Below, piece by piece: positions 1 through 11,240 of a DNA stretch of 48,779 bases. The notes under the pieces are model-generated. The model ran no database searches. It saw nothing but the letters and a program-made list of their open reading frames with translations, and had not been told where the DNA came from. Source of the DNA: Paulinella micropora (taxonomy: Eukaryota > Cercozoa > Imbricatea > Euglyphida); assembly GCA_009731375.1 (NCBI GenBank), contig BJOX01000340.1:394103-442881 (forward strand), in the 5' to 3' direction. The first letter of the stretch is position 1. Each line of letters opens with the position of its first letter. A program made the position numbers and the translations under genes.

Positions 1-378
<378 letters not shown>

Positions 379-420
379 CTGTTTCATAACGACGCGGTAG
401 TTGTACTGGCGCCGGCATAT

Positions 421-474
<54 letters not shown>

Positions 475-475
475 G

Positions 476-524
<49 letters not shown>

Positions 525-575
525 CTTTATTCAACTGCCTGTTTCATAAGGACGCGGTAGTTGTACTGGCGCCGA
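379..575 (-). repeat. Two donor-side copies of the YNYRVVM exon
   Basis: Positions 379-415 and 539-575 each repeat the 3' half of the 811-871 exon, reading RQYNYRVVMKQ (RVLMKQ in the second). Both lack the 5' half and its acceptor. Each is followed by a shared intron start related to GCAATTGAATAAAG, then TATC/GATA arrays. They lie downstream of the intact exon and have a donor-side end only. Confidence 0.85.
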
Positions 576-576
576 C

Positions 577-643
<67 letters not shown>

Positions 644-718
644 TATAGGTAGATAGACAGATAGATAGATAGGTAATTGAATAAAGCTGTCTATCTATCT
701 ATCTATCTATCTATCTAC

Positions 719-809
<91 letters not shown>

Positions 810-810
810 C
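416..810. repeat. GATA and TATC arrays in opposite orientation
   Basis: GATA repeats (416-524 and 576-672) switch to TATC (about 690-808) across a short inverted intron fragment, GGTAATTGAATAAAGC, at about 671-690. The switch indicates a local inversion inside the intron. Confidence 0.9.
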
Positions 811-871
811 CTGTTTCATAACGACGCGGTAGTTGTACTGGCGCCGGCCCACACCAGGCTCGCCTTCAGCC
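811..871 (-). CDS. RAD50: RAD50 exon: linker and YNYRVVM motif
   Basis: This 61-nt exon starts in phase 2 after a CGATAG acceptor and ends in phase 0 at CAG before GTAGAT. Its first base completes the alanine codon left open by the 3325-3407 exon. It then reads AEGEPGVGRRQYNYRVVMKQ. The YNYRVVM block is a RAD50 signature just before the signature-motif region of the C-terminal ATPase lobe. The variable acidic/glycine linker before it is also normal for the family. It is the only copy here with both splice sites. Four truncated copies flank it. The donor may originally have been GTAATT, judging from related intron sequence near 673. Confidence 0.93.
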
Positions 872-1001
872 CTATCGACATTTCAATATCCAATAGATAG
901 ATAGATATGTTTAATATATGGGCGTGGCGTAGCTTAAAAGCCATTGCCTCCTATACTACCTAGATAGATAGATAGATAGATAGATAGAGATAGATAGATA
1001 G

Positions 1002-1041
<40 letters not shown>

Positions 1042-1101
1042 TTGTACTGCCGCCGGCCCACACCATGCTCGCCTTCAGCCCTATCGACATTTCAATATCC
1101 A

Positions 1102-1105
<4 letters not shown>
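1042..1105 (-). repeat. Acceptor-side copy of the YNYRVVM exon
   Basis: This repeats the 5' part of the 811-871 exon with its upstream intron, including the CGATAG acceptor. It is cut off by GATA repeat before the QYNYRVVM segment. A second, more diverged acceptor-side copy is at 1888-1927. Both are upstream of the intact exon. Confidence 0.8.
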
Positions 1106-1154
<49 letters not shown>

Positions 1155-1274
1155 AAGATAGATAGAAAGATAGATAGATAGATAGAGATAGATAGATAGA
1201 GATAGATAGATAGATAGATAGATAGAGATAGATAGATAGATAGATGAGATGTCGCAAAGGAATGTAGTCCTTGC

Positions 1275-1775
1275 AAAGGAACGCAGTTTCACATCAAACA
1301 ATAATTTGTGTACTGTGCATGTGTCCGGGATGGGAATCACGGGTAGACTGTGTTCTGGAAAAAGAAGAGGAGGAAGGACGTTGAAGAAAAAGGCAATCTA
1401 GGAATGGAGAGTGGGAGGATAAGGAAGAAGAGAAAGAAAAGGAAGCCGTTAGTCCAAGTGTTTTGAGCACCGTAAGCTTGCGCAAGCTACAATGATGACA
1501 TTGTGTAAAGGCCTAAACCCCCGAAGGGACCTAGCCCGGGCTATGCAACACTGGACGGCTATGACGGAATGCAGGATGAGAGATAAGGGGAGGATGTGAG
1601 GGAGGGCGGATTGCAGTTCTTCTTCAATGTCTTTCCATACGCTTGGTGTTGATGGCAAAATCAGGTGCTTTCTTCTTTCGATTGGTTCTTTCGGGGCACT
1701 TCTTGGACGACGTGAGAGTATGTCTCGGCGTCAACACTGTGGGTGGAATCCGGGTTGACAATGCCGGGTTGTGAT
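1275..1775 (-). mobile_element. Retroelement fragment, family Q
   Basis: Unique-looking 500-bp island on the minus strand. It shares long stretches with 6655-6910 in the opposite orientation, including the segment encoding MPSTPSVWKDIEEEL. Both copies abut TATC/GATA arrays. The short open frames look like decayed retroelement coding sequence, but no diagnostic domain is visible, so the class is not certain. Confidence 0.6.
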
Positions 1776-2068
<293 letters not shown>

Positions 2069-3057
2069 GTTTTATGTCCAAACGTTATATATGTGTTATC
2101 CTATGCTGACGCATCTAAGGCGATGTAGATTATCTTATCCTATCCTATCCTACCCTATCCTATCCTATCCTATCCTACCCTATCCTACCCTACCCTATCC
2201 TATCCTATCCTATCCTGTTTTATGTCCAAACGTTATATATGTGTTATCCTATGCTGACGCATCTAAGGCGATGTAGATTATCCTATCCTATCCTATCCTA
2301 CCGTATCCTACTATCCTATCCTATCCTATCCTATCCTACCCTATCCTACCCTATCCTATCCTATCCTATCCTATCCTATCCTATCCTATCCTATCCTGTT
2401 TTGTGTCCAAACGTTATATATGTGTTATCCTATGCTGACGCATCTGAGGCGATGCAGATTATCCTATCCAATCCTATCCTATCCTATACTATCCTACCCT
2501 ACTCTATCCTATCCTATCCTATCCTGTTTTATGTCCAAACGTTATATATGTGTTATCCTATGCTGATGCATCTGAGGCGATGTAGATTATCCTATCCTAT
2601 CCTATCCTATCCTATCCTATACTATCCTACCCCTATCCTATCCTATCCTATCCTATGTTTTATGTCCAAACGTTATATATGTGTTATCCTATGCTGACGC
2701 ATCTAAGGCGATGTAGATTATCCTATCCTATCCTATCCTACCGTATCCTACCCTATCCTATCCTATCCTATCCTGTCCTATCCTATCCTATCCTACCCTA
2801 CCCTATCCTATCCTATCCTATCCTATCCTGTTTTATGTCCGAACGTTATATATGTGTTATCCTATGCTGACGCATCTGAGGCGATGTAGATTATCCTATC
2901 TTATCATATCCTACCGTATCCTATCCTATCCTATCCTATCCTATCCTGTTTTATGTTCAAGCGTTATATATGTGTTATCATATGCTGACGCATCTGAGGC
3001 GATGTAGATTAAATGTTCTATGTTCTATGTTATATATGTGTTATCATAAATCTAACC

Positions 3058-3060
<3 letters not shown>
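2069..3060 (-). repeat. Seven donor-side copies of the TYRG exon in a TATCC array
   Basis: A pentanucleotide TATCC array is punctuated about every 115-180 bp by a conserved block. On the minus strand the block is the 3' edge of the 3325-3407 exon (YIASDA), its GTCAGC donor and the next roughly 45 nt of intron. Copies lie near 2103, 2252, 2432, 2561, 2691, 2867 and 2982. Each carries an intact donor but no exon 5' end. Some copies have TTAGAT instead of TCAGAT. Confidence 0.88.
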
Positions 3061-3146
<86 letters not shown>

Positions 3147-3179
3147 CCTACCTACCTACCTACCTACCTACCTACCTAC

Positions 3180-3212
<33 letters not shown>

Positions 3213-3217
3213 CTTTC

Positions 3218-3298
<81 letters not shown>

Positions 3299-3315
3299 CA
3301 TTTATCTATCTATCA
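3061..3315. repeat. TATC/TACC array
   Basis: Intronic tetranucleotide repeats just downstream of the TYRG exon donor. Confidence 0.95.
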
Positions 3316-3324
3316 TGTGCTGAC

Positions 3325-3407
3325 GCATCTGAGGCGATATATATTTCGTCGATATCCTTGCCGCGGTACGTGACGCGCCAGTACTCTTTCAACACTTCGT
3401 TGATCTC
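3325..3407 (-). CDS. RAD50: RAD50 exon: EIN/TYRG block
   Basis: This 83-nt exon follows a TTTAG acceptor in phase 0 and ends in phase 2 (GC before GTCAGC). It begins [20 protein letters not shown] and ends EIYIASDA, with the last alanine completed in the next exon. In RAD50 this segment follows the last helix of the coiled coil. EIN, W, TYRG and the acidic serine-aspartate tail are conserved, and lengths match without gaps. Seven donor-side copies lie downstream and three acceptor-side copies upstream. This is the only two-sided copy. Confidence 0.96.
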
Positions 3408-3748
3408 CTAAAGGACAAGAACAACAAACAGAACAACAGACAACAGCAACAACAACAAACAACAACTTCATGAGCGCCTTGTACTCCTTCAACGCTTCAT
3501 TGATCTCCTAGGAACAACGACAAGGACAAGAACAAGAAACAACAACAACAACAAACAACAACAACAACAGCAACAACAATAACAACAACAACAACAAACA
3601 ACAACAAGAACAACAACAACAACAACAACAACAACCAACAACAAACAGACAACAAACAAACAACAAACAAACAACAACTTCATGAGCGCCTTGTACTCCT
3701 TCAGCACTTCATTGACCTCCTAGGAACAACGACAAGGACAAGAACAAC

Positions 3749-3784
<36 letters not shown>

Positions 3785-4045
3785 AAACAACAAACAAGAA
3801 CAAGAACAAGAACAAGAACAAGAACAAGAACAAGACAAGAACAAAAAACAACAAACAAACAACAAACAACAAACAAACAACAACTTCATGAGCGCCTTGT
3901 ACTCCTTCAGCACTTCATTGACCTCCTGGAACAACGACAAGAATGTATGTATGTATGTATGTATGTATGCATGCATGTATGTATGTATGTATGTATGCAT
4001 GCATGTACAACAACAAACAACAAACAACAACAAACAAACAACAGC
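3408..4045. repeat. AAC-rich array with a short ATGT tract
   Basis: Degenerate AAC, AACAAG and AACAAAC repeats and an ATGT tract at about 3943-4005 form the upstream intron of the TYRG exon. Confidence 0.85.
3461..3929 (-). repeat. Three acceptor-side chimeric copies of the TYRG exon
   Basis: Copies at 3461-3512, 3671-3722 and 3884-3927 keep the acceptor and the first codons (EINEALKEY or EVNEVLKEY), then read KALMK instead of [12 protein letters not shown] resembles the DKALMK segment of the exon at 8013-8099. The copies sit in AAC/AACAAG trinucleotide-type repeats and lack a clear donor. Confidence 0.8.
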
Positions 4046-4080
4046 TGCATCAGCGCCTAGTCAAGGCGTTGTAGTAGGCA
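4046..4080 (-). pseudogene. Old diverged copy of the DLDIYY exon
   Basis: The minus strand aligns over about 33 nt with the [11 protein letters not shown] part of the 8013-8099 exon, with substitutions and a one-base loss. It reads YYNAL before losing frame. It is the most degraded exon copy recognised here, which suggests that copying is old and continuing. Confidence 0.55.
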
Positions 4081-5612
4081 TGCCTTATCTACTGCCTCTT
4101 TACTGCCTTTATGTCCTACCTACTGCCTCTCTAGTGCCTTTATGTCCTATCTACTATGGGCCTTCATGTCCTATCTACTGCCTCTATATTGCCTTTATGT
4201 CCTATCTACTGCCTCTCTATTGCCTTTATGTCCTTCCTGCTGCCTCTGTATTGCCTTTATGTCCTACCTACTGCCTCTTTATTGCCTCTATGTCCTATCT
4301 ACTGCCTCTTTACTGCCTTCATGTCCTATCTACTGCCTCTTTACTGCCTTTATGTCCTATCTACTGCCTCTTTATTGCCTTTATGTCCATCTACTGCCTC
4401 TCTATTGCCTTTATATCCTCTCTACTGCCTCTTTACTTCCTTCATGTCCTATCTACTGCCTCTTTATTGCCTTCATGTCCTATCTACTGCCTCTTTATTG
4501 CCTTTATGTCCTATCTACTGCCTCTTTACTTCCTTCATGTCCTATCTACTGCCTCTATATTGCCTTTATGTCCTATCTACTGCCTCTTCACTGCCTTTGT
4601 GTCCTATCTACTGCCTCTCTATTGCCTTTATGTCCTATCTACTGCCTCTTTATTGCCTTTATGTCCTATCTACTGCCTCTTTACTTCCTTCATGTCCTAT
4701 CTACTGCCTCTTTACTGCCTTTATATCCTATCTACTGCCTCTTTACTTCCTTCATGTCCTATCTACTGCCTCTTTATTGCCTCTATGGCCTATCTACTGC
4801 CTCTTTGTTGCCTTTATGTCCTATCTACTGCCTATGTATTGCCTTTATGTCCTATTTACTGCCTCTTTACTGCCTTCATGTCCTATTTACTGCCTCTTTG
4901 CTGCCTTTATGTCCTATCTACTGCCTCTGTATTGCCTTCATGTTTATCTACTGCCTCTGTATTGCCTTTATGTCCTACCTACTGCCTCTTTACTTCCTTC
5001 ATGTCCTATCTACTGCCTCTCTATTGCCCTTTATGTCCTATCTACTGCCTCTTTACTTCCTTCATGTCCTATCTTCTGCCTCTTTACTGCCTTTTTGTCC
5101 TATCTACCGCCTCTGTATTGCCTCTATGTCCTATCTACTGCCTCTTTACTGCCTTTATGTCCTATCTACTGCCTCTTTATTGCCTTTATGTCCTATCTAC
5201 TGCCTCTGTATTGCCTTTATGTCCTATCTACTGCCTCTGTATTGCCTTTATGTCCTATCTACTGCCTCTTTATTGCCTTTATGTCCTATCTACTACCTCT
5301 TTACTTCCTTCATGTCCTATCTACTGCCTCTTTATTGCCTTTATGTCCTTCCTACTGCCTCTTTACTTCCTTCATGTCCTATCTACTGCCTCTTTATTGC
5401 CTCTATGTCCTATCTACTGCCTCTTTGTTGCCTTCATGTCCTATCTACTGCCTCTGTATTGCCTTCATGTCTATCTACTGCCCTCTCCATGGCCTTTATG
5501 TCCTATCTACTGCCTCTCTATTGCCTTTATGTCCTATCTACTGCCTCTCTATTGCCTTCCTGTCCTATCTATTGCCTCTCTATTTGCCCTATCTATCGCC
5601 TCTCTATTTCTA
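4081..5612. repeat. 31-bp minisatellite, about 49 units
   Basis: The unit contains CTATCTACTGCCTCT followed by a TGCCTTTATGTC segment, with mild variation such as GTATTGCC, TTACTTCC and CTATTGCC. Because 31 is not a multiple of three and the unit lacks stops on the plus strand, all three plus frames stay open for over 500 codons. A related array in the opposite orientation is at 9238-9616. It is intronic. Confidence 0.95.
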
Positions 5613-5648
5613 TCTGCTGCGTCTATCTATCTATCTATCTATCTATCC

Positions 5649-5724
<76 letters not shown>

Positions 5725-5743
5725 CTCTGTTGCTTTCGCTGAC

Positions 5744-5799
5744 CTGCATCTTGATGGAGTGGTACTTCATCAATGCTTTGTCCAAAGCGGTATAATAGA
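5744..5799 (-). repeat. Donor-side copy 1 of the DLDIYY exon
   Basis: It repeats [15 protein letters not shown] and the GTCAGC donor of the 8013-8099 exon with flanking intron, and stops in TATC repeat. Copies 2 (5994-6051) and 3 (6404-6461) are nearly the same. Confidence 0.88.
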
Positions 5800-5829
5800 T
5801 ACCTATCTATCTATCTATCTATCTATCTG

Positions 5830-5892
<63 letters not shown>

Positions 5893-5918
5893 GTCTATCT
5901 ATCTACGTATCTACCTAC

Positions 5919-5972
<54 letters not shown>

Positions 5973-5993
5973 CTCTCTGTTGCTTTCGCTGAC

Positions 5994-6051
5994 CTGCATC
6001 TTGATAGAGTGGGACTTCATCAATGCTTTATCCAAGGCGGTGTAATAGATA
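5994..6051 (-). repeat. Donor-side copy 2 of the DLDIYY exon
   Basis: Same structure as 5744-5799, with changes that alter two codons. The donor and following intron are intact and there is no acceptor. Confidence 0.88.
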
Positions 6052-6052
6052 T

Positions 6053-6120
<68 letters not shown>

Positions 6121-6125
6121 CCTAC

Positions 6126-6172
<47 letters not shown>

Positions 6173-6225
6173 CCTACCTACCTACCTACCTACCTACCTA
6201 CCTACCTACCTATCTATCTAAATAC

Positions 6226-6300
<75 letters not shown>

Positions 6301-6323
6301 CTATCTATCTATCTATCTATCTA

Positions 6324-6391
<68 letters not shown>

Positions 6392-6403
6392 GCTTTCGCT
6401 GAC

Positions 6404-6461
6404 CTGCATCTTGATGGAGTGGTACTTCATCAATGCTTTATCCAAGGCGGTGTAATAGATA
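6404..6461 (-). repeat. Donor-side copy 3 of the DLDIYY exon
   Basis: Same structure as the two preceding copies. CT repeat lies on the donor side and TATC on the exon-internal side. Confidence 0.88.
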
Positions 6462-6462
6462 T

Positions 6463-6586
<124 letters not shown>

Positions 6587-6654
6587 CCTATCTACCTATC
6601 CATCTATCTATCTATCTATCCATCTATCTATCTATCTATCTGAGCCTCCTCGAA

Positions 6655-6910
6655 AAGAAGAGTCCAAAAGTGCACATCCATCCGGACTATAAGTCACAAC
6701 CCGGCATTGTCAACCCGGATTCCACCCACAGTGTTGACGCCGAGACATACTCTCATTTCGTCCAAGAAGTGCCCCGAAAGAACCAATCGAAAGAAGAAAG
6801 CACCTGATTTTGCCATCAACACCAAGCGTATGGAAAGACATTGAAGAAGAACTCCAATCCGCCCTCCCTCTCATCCTCCCCTTATCTCTCATCCTGCATT
6901 CCGTCATAGC
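6655..6910 (+). mobile_element. Retroelement fragment, family Q, second copy
   Basis: Plus-strand copy of the element at 1275-1775, cut by the assembly gap. A short open frame runs from the adjacent repeat through [15 protein letters not shown] to a stop near 6807. The conserved neighbouring frame encodes MPSTPSVWKDIEEEL. Confidence 0.6.
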
Positions 6911-7728
6911 NNNNNNNNNNNNNNNNNNNNNNNNNNNNNNNNNNNNNNNNNNNNNNNNNNNNNNNNNNNNNNNNNNNNNNNNNNNNNNNNNNNNNNNNNN
7001 NNNNNNNNNNNNNNNNNNNNNNNNNNNNNNNNNNNNNNNNNNNNNNNNNNNNNNNNNNNNNNNNNNNNNNNNNNNNNNNNNNNNNNNNNNNNNNNNNNNN
7101 NNNNNNNNNNNNNNNNNNNNNNNNNNNNNNNNNNNNNNNNNNNNNNNNNNNNNNNNNNNNNNNNNNNNNNNNNNNNNNNNNNNNNNNNNNNNNNNNNNNN
7201 NNNNNNNNNNNNNNNNNNNNNNNNNNNNNNNNNNNNNNNNNNNNNNNNNNNNNNNNNNNNNNNNNNNNNNNNNNNNNNNNNNNNNNNNNNNNNNNNNNNN
7301 NNNNNNNNNNNNNNNNNNNNNNNNNNNNNNNNNNNNNNNNNNNNNNNNNNNNNNNNNNNNNNNNNNNNNNNNNNNNNNNNNNNNNNNNNNNNNNNNNNNN
7401 NNNNNNNNNNNNNNNNNNNNNNNNNNNNNNNNNNNNNNNNNNNNNNNNNNNNNNNNNNNNNNNNNNNNNNNNNNNNNNNNNNNNNNNNNNNNNNNNNNNN
7501 NNNNNNNNNNNNNNNNNNNNNNNNNNNNNNNNNNNNNNNNNNNNNNNNNNNNNNNNNNNNNNNNNNNNNNNNNNNNNNNNNNNNNNNNNNNNNNNNNNNN
7601 NNNNNNNNNNNNNNNNNNNNNNNNNNNNNNNNNNNNNNNNNNNNNNNNNNNNNNNNNNNNNNNNNNNNNNNNNNNNNNNNNNNNNNNNNNNNNNNNNNNN
7701 NNNNNNNNNNNNNNNNNNNNNNNNNNNN
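6911..7728. other. Assembly gap (818 N)
   Basis: Run of N; nothing can be read. Confidence 1.
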
Positions 7729-7965
7729 GAAACTCCATCTGCTTACTGGGTCCTCTGTAATGGAGGTGGGAGCTCGTTCTGCAAGGGGCGCTTTATGGAA
7801 CGAGCCCTGGCCCCGCCTGGTACTAGGGAGGTCTTGGTATCGCCTGTATCAGTCCCTTCCGTGCAAACATCACGGCTTAGCTGGGCATCGGGTTAATACT
7901 TTACCCACAGACTTCCTTGGTTGACGAAATCAGAAGCTCCTTTTTCTGACATTAGTCGATATCTC
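7729..7965 (+). mobile_element. Repeat element P, 3' part
   Basis: About 237 bp nearly identical to the right end of 10600-11067. It ends GACATTAGTCGATATCTCATC directly against a TATC array, as does the longer copy. No coding sequence is recognised. The constant junction with TATC suggests a retroelement whose 3' tail is a tetranucleotide repeat. Confidence 0.7.
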
Positions 7966-8012
7966 ATCTATCTATCTATCTATATATCTATCTCTCTGTT
8001 GCTTTCGCTGAC

Positions 8013-8099
8013 CTGCATCTTGATGGAGTGGTACTTCATCAATGCTTTATCCAAGGCAGTGTAATAGATATCCAGATCCTTGTTCGCCATCGTGCTCGT
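8013..8099 (-). CDS. RAD50: RAD50 exon: NKDLDIYY block
   Basis: This 87-nt exon (29 codons, phase 0 to 0) follows a TATTAG acceptor and ends at ATGCAG before GTCAGC. It starts with TST, continues [18 protein letters not shown] and ends KYHSIKMQ. This is the most diagnostic RAD50 block in the window, the helix where the second coil arm returns to the ATPase head. The next exon begins EIN, as expected after KM(E/Q). It is the only copy with both splice sites, with three donor-side copies downstream and several acceptor-side copies upstream. Confidence 0.97.
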
Positions 8100-8131
8100 C
8101 TAATACATAACATACATAACATGCATCACAT

Positions 8132-8160
8132 ACAGTGGAGGAGGCCCTCCAGTGCACGCA
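8132..8160 (+). other. Unassigned exon-like island
   Basis: A short unique stretch between CA-rich DNA and a CT array. On the plus strand it reads VEEALQCTHYP after an ACAG. It partly resembles the island at 8238-8275. It is not part of the phase-consistent RAD50 chain. Confidence 0.3.
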
Positions 8161-8167
8161 CTACCCG

Positions 8168-8210
<43 letters not shown>

Positions 8211-8237
8211 GCATGAATGATATATCTCATATACACG

Positions 8238-8275
8238 CTAGGCGGAGATGCAGGCGGTGGAGGCCTTGGAGCGCA
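8238..8275 (+). other. Unassigned exon-like island, coil-like on the plus strand
   Basis: After GCTAG the plus strand reads AEMQAVEALERID, a plausible helix, then runs into a CT array. No donor is obvious. It could be an inverted exon fragment or unrelated sequence. Confidence 0.3.
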
Positions 8276-8285
8276 TAGATAGCTT

Positions 8286-8330
<45 letters not shown>

Positions 8331-8335
<5 letters not shown>

Positions 8336-8393
8336 ATGCTTTGTCCAAGGCGGTGTAATAGATATCCAGATCCTTGTTGGCCATCGTGCTCGT
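8331..8393 (-). repeat. Acceptor-side copy of the DLDIYY exon (longest)
   Basis: It repeats the first 63 nt of the 8013-8099 exon including the TTAG acceptor, and is cut off by a CT array before KYHSIKMQ. One change reads GCCAAC for GCGAAC (both Ala-Asn). Confidence 0.88.
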
Positions 8394-8409
8394 CTAATAC
8401 ATAATACAC

Positions 8410-8461
<52 letters not shown>

Positions 8462-8699
8462 GTAGATAGATAGATAATAACATGCATCACATGCATCACA
8501 TACATGACATGCACAACATACATAAGAAGAGTACTTACTGGCCGATATAGATATAGATACAGATATAGATATAGATATAGATATAGATATAGATATAGAT
8601 ATAGATACACAACACGCGCCACAGCACACAGACCGATGTATGAATAAAATATATCTATGTATGGATGTATGTATGTATGTATGTAATACAAACACACAC
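8394..8699. repeat. GATA, GATATA and ATGT tracts
   Basis: Intronic simple repeats; a short TACATGACATGCACAACATAC stretch and CACGCGCCACAGCACACAGA are the only non-repeat bases. No exon is seen. Confidence 0.85.
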
Positions 8700-8763
8700 A
8701 CACACACACACATAGGTATGCAAGTTCTTGTTCGCCATCGTGCTCGTCTCAATACAAACAGAC

Positions 8764-8798
<35 letters not shown>

Positions 8799-8850
8799 CA
8801 CACACACATAGGTATCCAAGTCCTTGTTCGCCATCGTGCTCGTCTAAATA

Positions 8851-8898
<48 letters not shown>

Positions 8899-9178
8899 AA
8901 CACACACACACACACACACACACATAGGTATCCAAGTCCTTGTTCACCATCGTGCTCGTCTAAATACAAACAGACACACACACACACACATACAAACAAA
9001 CACACACAAACAAACACACACACACAAACACACACACAAACACACACACAAACACACACACACATAGGTATGCAAGTCCTTGTTCGCCATCGTGCTCGTC
9101 TAAATACAAACACACACACACACACACACAAACACACTTACACACACACACACATAGGTATCGCTCGTCTAATACAAT

Positions 9179-9210
<32 letters not shown>

Positions 9211-9235
9211 CATACACACGCACACACATACACAT
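8700..9235 (-). repeat. CA array with five short acceptor-side copies of the DLDIYY exon
   Basis: CA/CAAA repeats are punctuated near 8716, 8816, 8932, 9068 and 9156 by about 32 nt (shorter in the last). This is the TAG acceptor and first 8-10 codons (TSTMANKDL) of the 8013-8099 exon. None keeps the exon 3' end. Confidence 0.88.
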
Positions 9236-9237
9236 AA

Positions 9238-9613
9238 ATGCAGTAGATAGGACATATGAACATACAATATATAAAGGCAGTAGGTAGGACAAAGAGGCAC
9301 TAGAAAGGCAGTAGGTAGGACATAAAGGCAATACAGAGGCAGTAGATAGGACATAAAGGCAATATAGAGGCAGTAGATAGGACGTAAAGGCAATACAGAG
9401 GCAGTAGATAGGACATGAAGGCAATAGAGAGGCAGTAGATAGGACATAAAGGCACTAGAAAGGCAGTGGATTGGACATAAAGGCAATAGAGAGGCAGTAG
9501 ATAGGACATCAAGGCAATAGAAAGGCAGTAGATAGGACATAAAGGCAATGGAGAGGCAGTAGATAGGACATAAAGGCACTAGCAGGCAGTAGATAGGACA
9601 TAAAGGCAATACA

Positions 9614-9616
<3 letters not shown>
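9238..9616. repeat. 31-bp minisatellite, reverse orientation
   Basis: Reverse complement of the 4081-5612 unit (core GGCAGTAGATAGGACAT), about 12 units. The same family in opposite orientation within one gene suggests inversion or independent seeding. Confidence 0.92.
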
Positions 9617-9667
<51 letters not shown>

Positions 9668-9721
9668 TAGTTGTAGTAGTAGTGGTAGTAGTAGTGGTAG
9701 TAGTAGTAGTAGTAGTAGTAA

Positions 9722-9789
<68 letters not shown>

Positions 9790-9790
9790 C
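9617..9790. repeat. (TAG)n array
   Basis: Trinucleotide array directly abutting the donor of the 9791-9841 exon. The donor GTACTA merges into it. Confidence 0.95.
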
Positions 9791-9841
9791 CTTGGTCTTG
9801 ATCATGAGGTCTCTGTGGCGCTGGTCGATGTTCTTGTAGTC
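9791..9841 (-). CDS. RAD50: RAD50 exon: last coil helix before NKDLDIYY
   Basis: This 51-nt, phase 0 exon reads DYKNIDQRHRDLMIKTK and ends at AAG before GTACTA. Starting at GAC after ATAGAG keeps the phase of the preceding exon. An acceptor 2 nt earlier would not. The Y..ID.RYRD-like pattern immediately before NKDLDIYY is conserved in RAD50 proteins. No truncated copies of this exon were seen. Confidence 0.92.
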
Positions 9842-9981
9842 CTCTATGTGTGTATGTATGTATGTATGTATGCATGTATGTATATATGCATGTATGTAAT
9901 ATGTATGTATGTATGTACATATGTATGCATGCGTGCATGTATGTATGTATGTATGTATGTATGTACATGGTCATATTCATA

Positions 9982-10068
<87 letters not shown>

Positions 10069-10290
10069 GAACACAATGAACACACAAACATAAGACAACA
10101 CATAGATAGACACACACACGCACACACACACACACACACACAAACACAAACACAAACACACACGCACACAAACAATCAAAACAATGAACACACAAACATA
10201 AGAACATAGATAGACACACACACACACACACACACACACGTACGCGGCACGTGGTGACTGAGCAAGTGTTTCTTTCTTTGTTTGTTTGCT
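9842..10290. repeat. ATGT and CA arrays
   Basis: ATGT array (9846-9966) then CA arrays, with ACAATGAACACACAAACATAAGA repeated twice (about 10073 and 10180). No exon is visible; the stretch 10240-10290 is unique but has no reading frame that fits the chain. Confidence 0.85.
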
Positions 10291-10292
10291 TG

Positions 10293-10364
<72 letters not shown>

Positions 10365-10424
10365 TTGTTTGTTTGAGGGTCGCAATGCACAACCACTTTA
10401 AGTACTTCGTTCTACCTACCTACA

Positions 10425-10509
<85 letters not shown>

Positions 10510-10514
10510 GTCTT

Positions 10515-10574
<60 letters not shown>

Positions 10575-10600
10575 CCTATCTATCTATCTATCTATCTATC
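10291..10600. repeat. TATC arrays with a hairpin-element fragment
   Basis: Two TATC arrays separated at 10375-10412 by a stretch resembling one arm of the hairpin element at 42504-42722 (shared pattern ACTTTAAGT.CTTCG.TCT). Confidence 0.8.
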
Positions 10601-11066
10601 TTTGAAATGGGTGCCATCTGTCGACAGACAGAGAATTAGGGGATGGTGTGGGTGTGCTGGGCCCGTGGTGGGGTGCCTTATGTGTGCCTAGCCATACGCC
10701 TATAAGTCACATGCCGAAATAGCGACGGGAAGCACAATCCTGTTCCCTCAGGGTGCCCTTTCTCGCTTGTTGAGCCCGGAATAAAACCCACAGTGCTCTG
10801 TCGGTTTATACTAGACTGTCGAACAGTCTCGAAACTCCATCTGCTTACTGGGTCCTCTGTAATGGAGGTGGGAGCTCGTTCTGCAAGGGGCGCTTATGGA
10901 ACGAGCCCTGGCCCCGCCTGGTACTAGGGAGCTTTGGTATCGCCTGTATCAGTCCCTTCCGTGCAAACATCACGGCTTAGCTGGGCATCGGGTTAATACT
11001 TTACCCACAGACTTCCTTGGTTGACGAAATCAGAAGCTCCTTTTTTCTGACATTAGTCGATATCTC

Positions 11067-11067
<1 letters not shown>
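10601..11067 (+). mobile_element. Repeat element P, longest copy
   Basis: About 470 bp flanked by TATC arrays on both sides. It matches 7729-7965, 20738-20965, 32371-32836 and 32911-33216. It contains a small palindrome GACTGTCGAACAGTC. No long open frame or tRNA-like head is seen. The right end always passes into TATC. Confidence 0.8.
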
Positions 11068-11145
<78 letters not shown>

Positions 11146-11166
11146 CTTCTATCTATCCATCCATCC

Positions 11167-11211
<45 letters not shown>

Positions 11212-11240
11212 CCTACCTACCTCATCTATCTAAATCTATC
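11068..11240. repeat. TATC array, tail of element P
   Basis: Tetranucleotide array following the conserved end of element P. Confidence 0.9.

Noticed and set aside
2069-3060. CRISPR-like repeat-spacer layout
   Set aside because: The spacers are TATCC repeats and the conserved blocks are exon edges; the DNA is eukaryotic and intron-bearing.
3888-5992. Three long overlapping plus-strand frames (YCLYVLSTAS-type) of 528-635 codons
   Set aside because: Fully explained by the stop-free 31-bp minisatellite and flanking TATC repeats.
10375-10412. Minus-strand AACGAAGTACTTAAAG reading NEVLKVVV, like the EINEVLKEY exon
   Set aside because: The flanks match an arm of the 42504-42722 hairpin element, not RAD50 intron or exon sequence.
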